Source: Chionis minor (lineage: Eukaryota; Chordata; Aves; Charadriiformes; Chionididae). Taken from it: 64,000 nt of DNA. Below are positions 1-11,493 of the stretch, piece by piece. The notes under the pieces were generated by a model, which was not told the origin of the DNA, did not search any database, and saw only the letters and a program-made list of their open reading frames with translations. The number at the start of each line of letters is the position of its first letter. Position 1 is the first letter of the stretch. The position numbers and the translations under genes are program-made. The DNA is taken from positions 186,001-250,000 of the forward strand of contig VZSF01007302.1 of NCBI GenBank assembly GCA_013398295.1, given 5' to 3'.

Positions 1-3000
1 AGCCACGGTAAGGTTGCGAACACGTGTTTCCAGTCCCCACAGCTGTGAGTGCACATTGGATTCATGGACTTCTGATGTGGTGCTACTTGGCCTTCAGCAT
101 ATGGGGTAACATTGTCCCTAAGTAATCTACTACCCCTTCAAAATATGTACAAACTGCAATTGGAGATTGCTAAAAATCAGGCAGTGTTTTCTGTTTGGAA
201 GCACGTTAAATAAAATGTAGCTGGATTGAATATACAGGCACAAATAGAAGACATTTTCATATGTACTCTAGAATTAAATATGTCGTGTCCGTGACCATGA
301 CATGTTACAATTGTTTATGCAACTCACCCACCAAGTGGGACAAGAAACCTGTCTGAACTATGCAGATAGTTGTCTTAATTACACTGGGAATACAATCAAT
401 AGTACTCTATGCTTCCCCAGCACCTGAGGATCTCAGAACTTCTCTCTCAGCCAAAAATCTATTGCATTTGCATCACTGGGCTTGCTTTGGTTTGATGCTT
501 AATTTGGTGGAATTATTCAGGACTGACACAAGGTTAACTGAAACTGAACATGGTTCAAGAAACAAAGTTATGTCTTTTTTATGCCTTTGGCAGTTCACTC
601 CTAACACAAAAATTAAATAATGATTATGATGACTGCTGGGAGAAGGTATGAAAGCTGCTTAAGGTTCTCAGAAAAAAAAATACAACCCCTCCCCCAAATC
701 GTAAAATTAAAATTAATATTATAAAGGGCAGCTTTGACTTCCTTTTTAACTCCTACCTCAGCTGCTTAGATAGTTTTGATGAATCTAGCCCCCAATCATT
801 TCAGCCATAAGGAGGAGTTTCTGTCTAAAACACCAGTAAAAGAAGGATGGGGTTATTGCGCTCTCAGAATTTGATATGTTTGGAGCCGTTCAGTCTGAAA
901 TGGGGTCAGGAGCATGCAGGCAGCTTTGAGGGGGAAACCAAATGGGTGAAGAAAGATCATTTAGGCATGAGACTGGCAATGAATGACTAAACATGACTAA
1001 ACATACAAATTGATAAAATGGAAGTTTGCAATCACTAAAGCATTTGACAGCTGCAGAAAACTGTTGGGAATTAGCTACATGTTTCCAAGGTTTGTCATCC
1101 TAAAGGCAAAGGCTATTTCATATAATGATCATCAGGCTGTTTAGAGAGAAAGTCAGATTTTTTATGAGAGTAAAGCACTCATTTTGTTGTAAATTATACA
1201 AATTATTGTTTGGGTTTTTTGAAGCAAGTCTTACAATCTCTAGTGGCTTCACTATATTAATTAAGTGTTAGTTCCCCAGTAGTGCACTCTTCTGTTGTGT
1301 TCCTGTCATAGCTCGCAGCTAACTTCAGTAGTGGGAATTTTTAATAATGAGTGCACAGTGGTAACAATATATGATTAATCTTTGAATTTAAGCACATCCC
1401 CGAGGCTTTTAAAGCCCAACACAGGCTTAAGTGATTTGCAGAACCATGACCATAGCGTCTATAAAATAGAACTGGAGGCAGTTTTTCGTAATAAAAATAA
1501 TTATTAAAAGGGCCTGAACCTAAGCATGTACCAGCATGCACCTCAAACCAGGACGTACATGTAAGAAGAAAATCAATCCTACTCAAAATCAATAACCAAA
1601 TTTTTGTGGCGTATTTTATTTTCTTTTTTGATGATGGAAGTCCTGGTTAAAGGGTTATACCAAAGAGTGGAGTATTTATAGCAGAATAAATCTCAGTCAG
1701 TACTGTAGACATCATGTGGTATTACCTTCAGAAACAGATTGAACACCCTTCCTCAACCACAACTGATCTGTCTCATGTACTAAAGGCAAAATACTTAAAT
1801 ATGTTATGGAATAAAGACCTGGGTGGAGAATTTAGTCTGATGGGATGATGCTTAATAGTTTTAAACAGCAAAATAGAAAATGGAAAATGTTTAATATGTG
1901 CCACAGTCTAAATGCCACAGAGATGTCAATATGGTGACATAACTATACTATGAGCTATCTTTTTTCTTCTTTGTAACACTTCTCTTTTTACAGGCTATAT
2001 GAGCGCATATATTGAATATGCCTGGTGTATATCTGCATCGACTTATTCATTTCATTCCTTTTTATTATTTCTGTGTGACTTTTCTGTTGTCAAATCTGTT
2101 TGGATAAACAACACTCCACTTCATAACACATACATAAATGCAAGATCAATTTATACACATCCATTTATAAAGTTGCAAAAAAATATGAAAAATAATGGCA
2201 GCGAATGAAACAGAAAATATGATGTTTTCTTTTGGGTTTGGTGGCTAACTATACACATAGGAAAAATATCAGTAAAACCCAGTCACCATATTGATCAAAA
2301 ATGACAAGGATGTTTTATAATCTAGTTAAATCACTGGAGTCTACGGCATGCTTTGCTTCATATGTGAGAGACGTGCAGCACCAAACATGCATTTAGCAGG
2401 TCATTATTAGAACTTGCTCTGCACATCTCGGGTGCTAATTGCAATCTCAGATTCAGTGGACAACTTCCCAGCAGCACATACATGGGAAGTCTTCATGCAA
2501 GCCCTAGGCAACCCATGCATACAGTTAACTTATTCACTACACTTTCTCCTGGGTTTTAACCCTGAGATATATCCACCTGCAGAATGAATTTAAAGCATCA
2601 TTTTTGTTTGTGGAAACAAGGTTTAGAGGAAGCTTGGAGAGCAGTCCTTTCAGTAAGTGGGTGCCTGCCTACAGACATGAAAAAGGATCTGTGAAATATT
2701 ATCATTTCATGTAAGTGTAAGCAAGACAATAGGAAAGAACGGAAGCAAAACAGGAAGCTGGACGACAGAGTTTTCCCTGAAAATTGTCATTTAGATGGTT
2801 GTCTCAGTCTAAATGTCATTTGGATGTCATTAAGGCCTTTGCAACAGTCTCCCACAGCACTCTGCTAGAGAAGCCCATGGCATAGACAGGTGGACTCTTC
2901 CCTGGGTTAAAAACTGGCTGGATGGCCGAGCCCAGAGAGTTGTGGTGAACGGCGCTAAATCCAGTTGACGGCAGGTCTCAAGCGGTGTTCCTCAGGGCCC

Positions 3001-4956
3001 AGTTTTGGGGCCAGTCTTGTTTAATATCTTTACTGATGATCTGGATGAGGGGATTGAGTGCACCCTCAGTAAGTTTGCAGACAACACCAAATCAAGCGGG
3101 AGTGTTGATCTGCTTGAGGGTTGGAAGGCTCTGCAGAGAGATCTGGCCAGGCTGGATGGATGGGCTGAAGCTAATGGTATGCGGTTCAACAAGGCAAAAT
3201 GCAGGGACTTGCACTTTGGTCACAACAACCCCAGGCAGCGCTACAGGCTTGGGGAGGAGTGGCTGGGAAGCTGCCTGGCAGAAAAAGATCTGGGGTCCTG
3301 GTGGACAGTCGACTGAACACGAGTCAGCAGTGTGCCCAGGTGGCCAAGAAGGCCAATGGCATCTTAGTCTGGATCAAGAATTGCGTGGCCAGCAGGGCTA
3401 GGTCAGTGAAGGTGCTCCTGTACTCAGCACGGATGAGGCTGCAGCTTGAGTAGTGTTCAGTTTTGTGCGGCACAGTATAGGAGGGACATTGAGGTGCTGG
3501 AGCATGTCCAGAGAAGGGCAACGAAGCTGGTGAGGGGTCTAGAAAACATGTCTTATGAGGAGTGGCTGAGGGAACTGAGGTTGTTCAGCCTCGAGAAAAG
3601 AAGACTGAGAGGAGACCTTATCACTCTACAACTACCTGAAAGAAGGTTGTAACCAGGTGGTTGTCAGCCCCTTTTCCGAAGTAACGAGAGATAGGACAAG
3701 AGGAAACGGCCTCAAGTCACACCAGGAAAGGTTTAGGTTGGATATTAAGAAAAACTTCGTCACAGAAAGGGTTATCAAGCATTGGAACAGGCTGCCCAGG
3801 AAGATGGTGGAATCACCATCCCTGGAGGTCTTTAAAACCCAGGTAGATGTGGTGCTGAGGGACATGGTGGTGGTTTTGGCAGTGTTAGTTTATGGTTGGA
3901 CTTGATGATCTTAAACGTCTCTTCCAACCTAAGTGATTCTGTGATTCTGTGACATGAAAATAATACAAGTGTAGTTACTGAGGGTGAAACTGATCACTGG
4001 ATAATTTTTTTAAAAAGTACTACCATATGAGGATCTCCTACTTTACTCTGACATCTTTTATTTTTATTGAAGGTTTGTATGACTTGCCCCTTTTCACGAG
4101 GGACCAAGTGCTAAATCAGTATTACCTGTGTTTATGTGTGCTAGAAATCACTAGAACTTACGAAAAATTGCAAAGCAAATCTGTATGATGTTTAGGTTGA
4201 AAAGCCAAGAAAACACCAAATGTGCTGCCACACATCCTAGTTATTCTAAATTATTATTTAATTTTTATATGGAGAATGGCTGCATGCACTCAAAATGGGA
4301 ATGATGACCATCTCAAATGGCCAATCTCTATCCTCTAATGAGGTGGAAACTAACAGAGAGGATATTGGCTTTAAAAAAAAATGTAAATTACAAAGTCTTA
4401 AAAGTTCTAAAGAAAGACTGTAAGATTCGGTGTTCATTTTTAAGCAACTCTGGCTTTGAGGGGGTTGTTTTGCTTAAGCAGAATGCATTCAAGGTTACAA
4501 GAAACATGAGCATAAGTAACTTTAGGAGAGCTTCCTAAATTAGAATTCAGTCCAAAGTTAATGAAATCTTTTCACTATATCTCATTGCTTTCAGTGAACT
4601 TTGGACCATGTCCCTGGAACGTATGAAGCACAGCAGACTGTCCCATGAGTATAATATTTATGGATCATCAGTATGCTAATTTTCAGATAACTGAACTATG
4701 AATAATTTAATTTTTATTTTTAGTCCTGCCTTTATGTGTATTTTTAGGCCTCTTAAGAAAGGCGAAAGCTGGCATTAAAATATGTTTTAGTGACTTTTGT
4801 ATTTTAAAAGAAAGTAAAAATCAACCAAAGCAATTTAACAGATGCTGTGACTCTTTGAAAATCAAATTAATTCAGCTGAGGTGTATTTTTGACTTGGTCT
4901 TTTTTCCTATGTGTATATTAGAAATCTAATTTGATTACTGCTTTATTTGTACTTAC
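1..4956 (-). other. ADCYAP1R1: Intron after the TM5/ICL3 exon (partial)
   Basis: Intronic DNA between the ICL3 exon and the TM6 exon, which must lie left of base 1. Apart from the CR1 copy at 2824-3952 it is unique AT-rich sequence. No hop-type cassette was recognised. Confidence 0.85.
2824..3952 (+). mobile_element. CR1 LINE fragment, 3' half of reverse transcriptase ORF2 to 3' tail
   Basis: This is a 5'-truncated, non-functional CR1 retrotransposon copy in the opposite orientation to the host gene. Translated pieces match the C-terminal part of CR1 ORF2: K-A-F-x-T-V-S-H-S-T-L-L-E-K near 2828, [15 protein letters not shown] then N-I-F-T-D-D-L near 3000, the active-site region F-A-D-N-T-K near 3077, and the terminal region ([41 protein letters not shown]). 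An in-frame TGA near 2967 and a frame shift near 3293 break it. It ends in the 3' octamer tail (GTGATTCT repeats) at about 3952. Confidence 0.93.
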
Positions 4957-5048
4957 AAGTAAATGCTGGATTCATTGCCCCCGATATCAGGTGACTGGAG
5001 TTTCTGCACCAGTATCACAATTATGCCAATAAAAAGCACAAAGTTTAT
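4957..5048 (-). CDS. ADCYAP1R1: PAC1 receptor exon: TM5 and third intracellular loop
   Basis: After TTTCCCCTAG the exon reads [20 protein letters not shown] then [10 protein letters not shown] and two bases (TT) before GTAAGTAC. It is the rest of TM5 and the N-terminal part of ICL3 (V-Q-K-L-Q), the loop that couples to Gs and Gq. In mammals, optional hip and hop cassettes (84 bp class) are spliced in right after S-S-I-Y, at this phase-2 junction. I did not recognise such a cassette, nor the next constitutive exon (LRLARSTLLL), in the 4956 bases to the left. This is the last exon of the gene visible here. Confidence 0.96.
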
Positions 5049-6973
5049 CTAGGGGAAAAAGAAAGGAAGAAATTATGACAATGATGCATTTTTCAAGTAT
5101 GAGAATAAGACATTTCCAGTGACTTTCTGACTCCATTGCCTTGTTCTTCTTCAAACTGCAGTCTAGAAGTTACACAGGGTCAGGAGTTACGGGATAAGTT
5201 TACAAAGGTCTTATCGCCCCTTTTCCAGGAAAAAATATCCCCCTTTCAAAAGCTAAAGTAAGGCAGAGTTTCTTTAGTCCCAAGTACCAGATAAGACAAA
5301 CATAAGTGAAAAGGTTTCAACATTTTTCATTATCAACTAGTGCAAAGAATAAAAAGAAAGACCCCTGCATGTAGCAAAGATCTCCACGGTAAAAGCATCT
5401 TTAACACACATTCTTTGAACTATGGCACTTATCAGTTTAGCAGTATCCATCAGTCACAATGTAGTGTCTTCCCTTTCCTGAAAATCCAAAATTGTGTAAT
5501 TTTCCCTCTCCTTGGCTGAGTCAGACCTAAGATGAAATGGCCTCTAATGCTCCTGGGAAGGGAGGAGTGCGGGTGGGAGGGCATGGTAACTAACGTTCAT
5601 CTTCATGTCTTTACTTTTATGTCATCCTGGGCATCTTGTCCTCCATAGAATCATGCCATTGCAGTTACAGTTTTTAAAGTTTGGCGATAAATAAAGTCAG
5701 TTTATTTTGATGCTTTGTCTTCAGATTTGGCAGTCACCAACTCCATAGCATCTTAACACCAGAAAACAGTCAGAAATTTAAGTTGATCCCTTATGCAACC
5801 TTTTACTCTTATAAGGAGATCAAGAACTTAAATGAGATGTGAACATCTTTTTTCCAAAGAATTGTCTATCTGATATGAGGACTACAAAAGAATGGGGAGG
5901 CCCAGTTGCCTCTTGCTAGTTGCTTGAATCTTTCATGCTTTCAATAAAAGCCAGGTATAACTGTTTCCCCAAAGCCAGAATGTGATCCTTCATAGAATAT
6001 GTCTGCAAAGCCTGGAAATTCTCATACATGAGATATCACAAATACTTGAAAGGAGAAGCACCAAACATGATGAAAGCACCTACGTGTAGATAGCTACTTG
6101 TGAGCTGGATGTCTAAAATCCCACAACAGTCAACAAAGACCTGGCCAATGATGTCACTGGAGTACAGAGAGCAACTTAGCATACTCAGAATTAGACATGT
6201 ACATGTGGTAAGTCAAACAGTTTTTCAGGTGCCACTAACTATATTGTCTAGGGACTCAATTTTATTTCCTAACTGGAAGAGCCCAACACCATTTTAAAAT
6301 TCCCTTATTCTTTTGGGGCTGGCGCCCAAACAGGCTACTTTAGAACCTATTGGTCATCCATACAGAGGTATCTGGCATCATTTGAGTTAAATCCAAGACC
6401 TCCATCAACTAGAGAGCTTATATACCTTGTTGACAATTGAGCATCTTGCACTATGTCCAAAATACTATTATAAAGCTAACATTAGATAGATAAATGTAGC
6501 TGTGAAATTAATTCCATTCCACAGACACAGTTCAATTTTCTAGTCACTGACATCTAGTATTTTTTTAGATGTCTGGAGTTGTCCCACTTGACTGTCAGCT
6601 GCTACCCCAAATGTAGCACAGGACTGGGTGCTACCCCAAATGACACAGGATTCCTATACATCCTATCTCACATTTGCTAGCCCCAGGCAAATAATCCATA
6701 TGATCTAGGGTCTTATGGCATTTGCTATCAATGTTTAAGCAGCTGAATAACTCCTTGCCTACACAGTTTTTGCTTGCAGGAAGTGAACCATCATTTAACT
6801 TGTACTAAACCTTCTTTATAACAATGGAATTACTTGGCATTGTGGATGGTGAATGGTGAACATTCAGCCAAACTGTCCAGTACTCCAGCACAGCTGATGC
6901 AGCATAGTTTGTAAAGCCATTTGGAGCTATTTGCATCGGCTATTTGCCCTCAGAAGTGTTGAGTGCCACTTAC
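5049..6973 (-). other. ADCYAP1R1: Intron between the ECL2 and TM5 exons
   Basis: About 1.9 kb of AT-rich sequence with no mobile element recognised. GCTACCCCAAATG is repeated twice at 6600-6643. Confidence 0.9.
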
Positions 6974-7043
6974 CATGATTGATCCAACCACAGGACCCTT
7001 GATCACCCACCACAAGGCAGTATTGTCATTCATGTCCCAGCAG
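6974..7043 (-). CDS. ADCYAP1R1: PAC1 receptor exon: ECL2 and start of TM5
   Basis: The exon follows AACTGCAG and reads, after one completing base, [20 protein letters not shown] then SIM, ending on a complete codon before GTAAGT. The cysteine pairs with the TM3 cysteine. The W-W-V-I-K-G-P motif leads into TM5 and is a family hallmark. Where mammalian PAC1 has N-D-S-T this protein has N-D-N-T, so the N-linked glycosylation sequon in ECL2 appears lost. Length is 70 bp, as expected for this exon. Confidence 0.96.
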
Positions 7044-7548
7044 CTGCAGTTGTTAATGAAAGAATGGGGTGGAAAAAGGGAAGGAAAGAGAAAGAAAAAG
7101 ATATAACAAGGAAGTTAAACTTACAATAATTTTTAAGGGGGCAGAGAGTGGGAGATTGGTCTTGTAGCTAAATTATTTTATTTGGGTTCAAAGGCACTAG
7201 TTCTTCAGTCTGTCCCTGTTGTAGCTTTCTTTTACAGCCTTAACCCAACTTATCTGAAAGTAAACTAAGTATTTTTGTAGCAATTTCAATGGTACCTCTT
7301 ACTAAACAGTTCAGTCATTTTAGAACATGCTTTTACATGTGTTTATGCCTACAGACAGCACAACTGTAAGGCTGTCCTTTAAGCTAACATCTCAGTAGAA
7401 AGGGAAAAAAAAGACAGGGATACTTTGAAGGGTAAGAGATGGTTATTCCAAAGTTTGATGTATCAGTCACTTTTCCAGGGTAAACAGATACAAATGTTGG
7501 TTCCTGACCCTGACATGAAGATTCCTACACATATCTAGTACAAGAGGG

Positions 7549-7566
7549 ACTAGTACTAGTACTAGT
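7549..7566. repeat. Three tandem ACTAGT palindromic hexamers
   Basis: Three perfect copies of the self-complementary hexamer ACTAGT lie head to tail, followed within a few bases by AGTACTAG. The run is in the intron between the ECL2 and TM4 exons. Confidence 0.9.
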
Positions 7567-10433
7567 ATGAGTACTAGAGACTGGTTATATTCACATATAG
7601 GAATGATTTTCCAGTCACTGGGTTGCAAGTCCTACCAAGGAGCAAGGATTGACCTAAGAAGGTTCCAGTACTGGACAACAGTTGGGGTCAGCTCCTTTTT
7701 TAAGCTGTTATGAATGAGTGATCATAATTAAAATGGCATTTCTACCTCATCATTTAAAATCTTCCTCCAGATTCACCAAAGAATTCTGCTAATTTATTCC
7801 GTATTTGGAATATGGAATAACTGGATATTCATTTGGACATTCATTTGTAGTGAAAGCTAGTTACAGAACCCATATACATATGTTTTTTAACCTTAAGATA
7901 TTTTTTAAAGCTAGAAAAACAACTATAATGAAATAAAATCTTATTTCCCTTACCACACCACCCTCGCTACACTATTTTAAGTCATTAAGAATTTGATTGT
8001 CAGTTAAAAAAATGTTTTCTATTTGTCTCCGCTTTCTTCCCCTCATGCTTCCCTCTGGAAAACATAAAATCACAGAAAAATGTCTACTTTGTACCTGCAG
8101 TTCTGAGAAGAAGGGTTTCCCTCCCACTGGGACAACTGCCAAAAGTCCTAGCAGTGGTTGTCATGGTGCATTTTTCAAATGGCAAGAAACAATTTGAAAG
8201 AGCATACAGGAATAAACCACTGTTGTTCTTATGAGAGCTTAATGCAATTTCTGTGTCATTTAAATGGTAGCATCTGGGGGAAAAGTGAAAATCTTTATTT
8301 TAAACAAAACTATATATATGTGTAAGCATGAGGAGGCAGAGCTAAAATTCAAACAGCAAAGTGCATTTGAGGGAAAGTCTGGTTTAGAAATTTTGGTTGA
8401 ACTTGCAATATTTTACTGGATTCCCATAAAACAAACAATAAAGGTGTGTGTAGTAGAGATGGTGAGAAAAGTTGAACTGGGACATCAAATTTGCACAAAA
8501 TTACATATTTTTGCTTCTATGTACAAAGCCTAGAAACTTAAAATCACCTAGAATCTATCGGACTGATGGCTGAGATTTTCAAATGCTAAGTAACATTTCT
8601 GAGTTACCTCACTTTAGTTGCCCAACCTGAAATATTTGAAAGGGGACAAATGTTCAGAGGGAACTCCTTCACACTCAGAGTCGGTCAATCAGGCTCCTTT
8701 CAGTTATCAATAACTGTATGCCACAAAACAAAAGCACCTAAAGTCACCGATTATCTTTTTAATTCTTTGTATGCTTTTATAAATTAGGTGCCCTCTTCTT
8801 AAAATTACCTACTATTTGCAGAGCTCAACCTCTCTAAGATACACATTAAACCAACCCTGAAGGTCTTCAGTGATGTGACTAATGCTGTAAGAATCTGAGC
8901 AAATTCTAATATTAATCTGGCCATACAAACGGGCATTGAGGTATGGCAATTTGTCTGTGTAGAAGTGAGAGATTACAGGGGATGGAATCTACCTGTTCTA
9001 ATTCCAGTCATCTATACTGAAGACATCTACAACCCAACTAATTATCCAGGAGTCTGGCTGGAACAAATAGACACTTAGAGATTGTTGGGGTTTTTTGTTT
9101 TTTTTTTTCCCCTGCACTGATGTATTTTAAATGTGTTCTCCGGAGCAATACATCATCCCCTACAAATGCCTATTCTTGTTAGACCTATTCCTCTCCTTTT
9201 ACAGTATCCCAGCAAGCCCCATCTACCTTGTAGACGTCAACAATTAACCAGATCAAGCTCACACAAAGTTTTTTTCAAGGACTTTTTTGGTCCAGTCCCT
9301 GTGACATCTATAGGATGGATGTGGTGGAAGAAACACAATCTTCTCAGATGAACATGACCAGAAGGAAAAAAAAAACCCCAACAATGCACAACAAAACAGT
9401 CTGAAATATCAGCCAACAAGCTGCACTACATAAACAGGCTCCCTAATTTCTTTCAAATGCCTTGCTACATTGGAGGTCAGACACACAGGACTATTTTTCA
9501 GAACGAGTGAAGGGAAGGGAGCCAGTGGGATGGAGGAGGGATGTGATTTCCATTTGAAAAGGCAAGAGTCTGATCTCTGTTATGTCTCTGGTGTACATCT
9601 GGCAGAACTCCATCTAATTCAGTAGCACAGCTCTGGATAAACAGACAGTTGCATTTATCTCCACAAACATGTCACTTCCAGTGATGTGAATCAGGAGCTG
9701 AAGTCAGGGGAGTTGTCTCTGCCAGTTTTGTAAGGAGACGAGCAGGAGGAGACTCAGGCTCAGAGTCTGTATTACAGTCCATGCCTTTTGCGACTGTAGT
9801 TTCCCGGTTCGGTAATTTCTGCAATGTTTTCAGGCTCATGTTGGCTTCTACTCCACCCCCGGAACAATTCTAACTGATTTTTAAAAAGTAACCACCGAGA
9901 CACTTAGCTAGAATATGTCTAAATGTGTTGCATGCTAAATAGCTTCAGAGTAGAAGAAAGGAAAGGAGGGTTTTTTTGCTTTTTGGCTTGGTTTTTTTTT
10001 TTTTCTTCTTTTTCCTTCTGGGAGACATTCCCCCTACCCACAAAATGCAAGGACTGTTTGAACTCCTAAGAGAGATTAATGCATTTAGCACCAGTGTTAT
10101 AATCGTAATAATGGCACAACAGGGGGTTCTGGCTTGTTTTGCATAGAAATAAGTGATTTAATTTGTCTTAATGTCAAAATAGAACATTGGGTCAAAGCAC
10201 TGGCATCCCCAGTGGAGGAAGGGCTTTATGTACTTTCCAAAAAGAGCATGAAAGAACAAGGATGAAGAAAACCTGACAGAACAGTGAGTCTGGTATAAAT
10301 TTTGGATCCAGATATCTCCAGTATAAGGCAAAATTAAAACATCAGCCTAAGTCTGAGAAATAGGACTTGAGTGCATAATGAAGCCTCCCTCAGATCAAGG
10401 TTTTCAAAGGACCACTGCTGGATTTTCCAAATT

Positions 10434-10523
10434 TTAGAATAGAATAGAATAGAATAGAACAGAACAGAACAGAACTAGACTATTTCAGTTGGAAGGGACC
10501 TATGATTATCTAGTCCAGCTTCA
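10434..10523 (-). mobile_element. Short CR1-like 3' end with (TAGAA)n tail
   Basis: A pentanucleotide run (TAGAA changing to CAGAA units, 10434-10476) is followed by CTATTTCAGTTGGAAGGGAC and CTATGATTATCTAGTCCAGC. This is the reverse complement of a common avian CR1 3' end with a TTCTA-type tail instead of the octamer. Only about 45 bases of element body remain. The tail's shift from TAGAA to CAGAA units shows microsatellite expansion after insertion. Confidence 0.7.
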
Positions 10524-10607
10524 GTCTTCCTCATTTCTAGCATTTTTCCTAACCCTTAGCCAATTTCAAACACAGCTGGCATGGAGAAACGTTGTTAAGT
10601 TTGTATT

Positions 10608-10632
10608 TTCAAGGTGTACATTCAAGGTGTAC
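10608..10632. repeat. Tandem duplication of TTCAAGGTGTAC
   Basis: The 12-mer TTCAAGGTGTAC appears twice, separated by one base. It is a small local duplication in intronic DNA. Confidence 0.85.
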
Positions 10633-11432
10633 GTGTCTGTTCCTACCAGCTATGTCTGCTACTCTATCAGAGCAACCAATCTACTGACTACTGAAATGTG
10701 CAGGCCTGTCTCTGGGAGCAGCCTTTCTGTTGTCTTCTTTAGAAAAGGATACAGGATCTTTTGCAGGTTTTTTTTTCCCTACAGAAAGAGACTATTTGGG
10801 TGGAATCTACCCCCTTGAATTCTTTCTGAAATTATTCCATTTCCTCTTTTTTTTTCATAAAGACAGGATGCTGATTTCTGTCTCACCTCTACTCATCTCC
10901 CCCGCTAGATCTGTGGGAAAAAACTCTCCAAGGGGAAGCTAAACTCCTAATTATCTTTGTAAATTAAAGTTCAGCAACTCCCTGGGCAGATTTCCCTTAC
11001 CCATTGGAGAAATCTGCAACAATTTTTACAGATGAGCCCATCACCTTCGTCTGCATTCATAACCAGTTGGACAGGAGAAGACAGTCACAGGTGTGGTTCA
11101 CCTGACCGATGACATAAACCACATCCTGGACTCCACTAGTTTAACTGAACAGAGAACAGTGGGCCAGTTGCAGGTTTACAGGGAAGATACCTACATCTTC
11201 CTTCATCAATTTTCCATTGTAATAGGGACATAAACATCAAACTATGGTTATTTATGCAGCTGAACAGGAAAGCACCCTGGGTTTAACACTGGACCTAAGC
11301 TACTTGCATACACAAATCAATGTCAGAAATGCAAGGAGAAATTAGTCACGTCCTCTGATGACTATATTTCTGTTTCATCCTTGCCATTGTGCTGAAAGCA
11401 CATGAAATGACTTCCCATTCCGTGATACCTAC

Positions 11433-11493
11433 CCAGTATCATCAAAGTGAAGCCTCAGCACTGCCCAGACAGTGACACAAATTGTTGGGGTAC
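11433..11493 (-). CDS. ADCYAP1R1: PAC1 receptor exon: TM4
   Basis: A short 61 bp exon with acceptor CTCTGCAG and donor ACTGG|GTAGGT. The first two bases complete the glycine of G-W-G; it then reads [19 protein letters not shown] and leaves two bases of the next codon. It corresponds to TM4 and the start of ECL2 (mammalian [20 protein letters not shown]). It is too short to stand out as an open frame by itself; identification rests on sequence match, splice sites and exact phase fit on both sides. Confidence 0.95.

Larger units (their letters stand above)
7044..11432 (-). other. ADCYAP1R1: Intron between the TM4 and ECL2 exons
   Basis: About 4.4 kb. It holds the ACTAGT repeat at 7549, T-rich runs at 9087-9112 and 9969-10012, and the CR1-like end at 10434. 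Open frames here look like chance. Confidence 0.9.

Noticed and set aside
1690..1730. Possible minus-strand cassette exon ending before GTAATACC
   Set aside because: The encoded residues do not resemble hip or hop cassettes or the TM6 exon, and the donor is weak.
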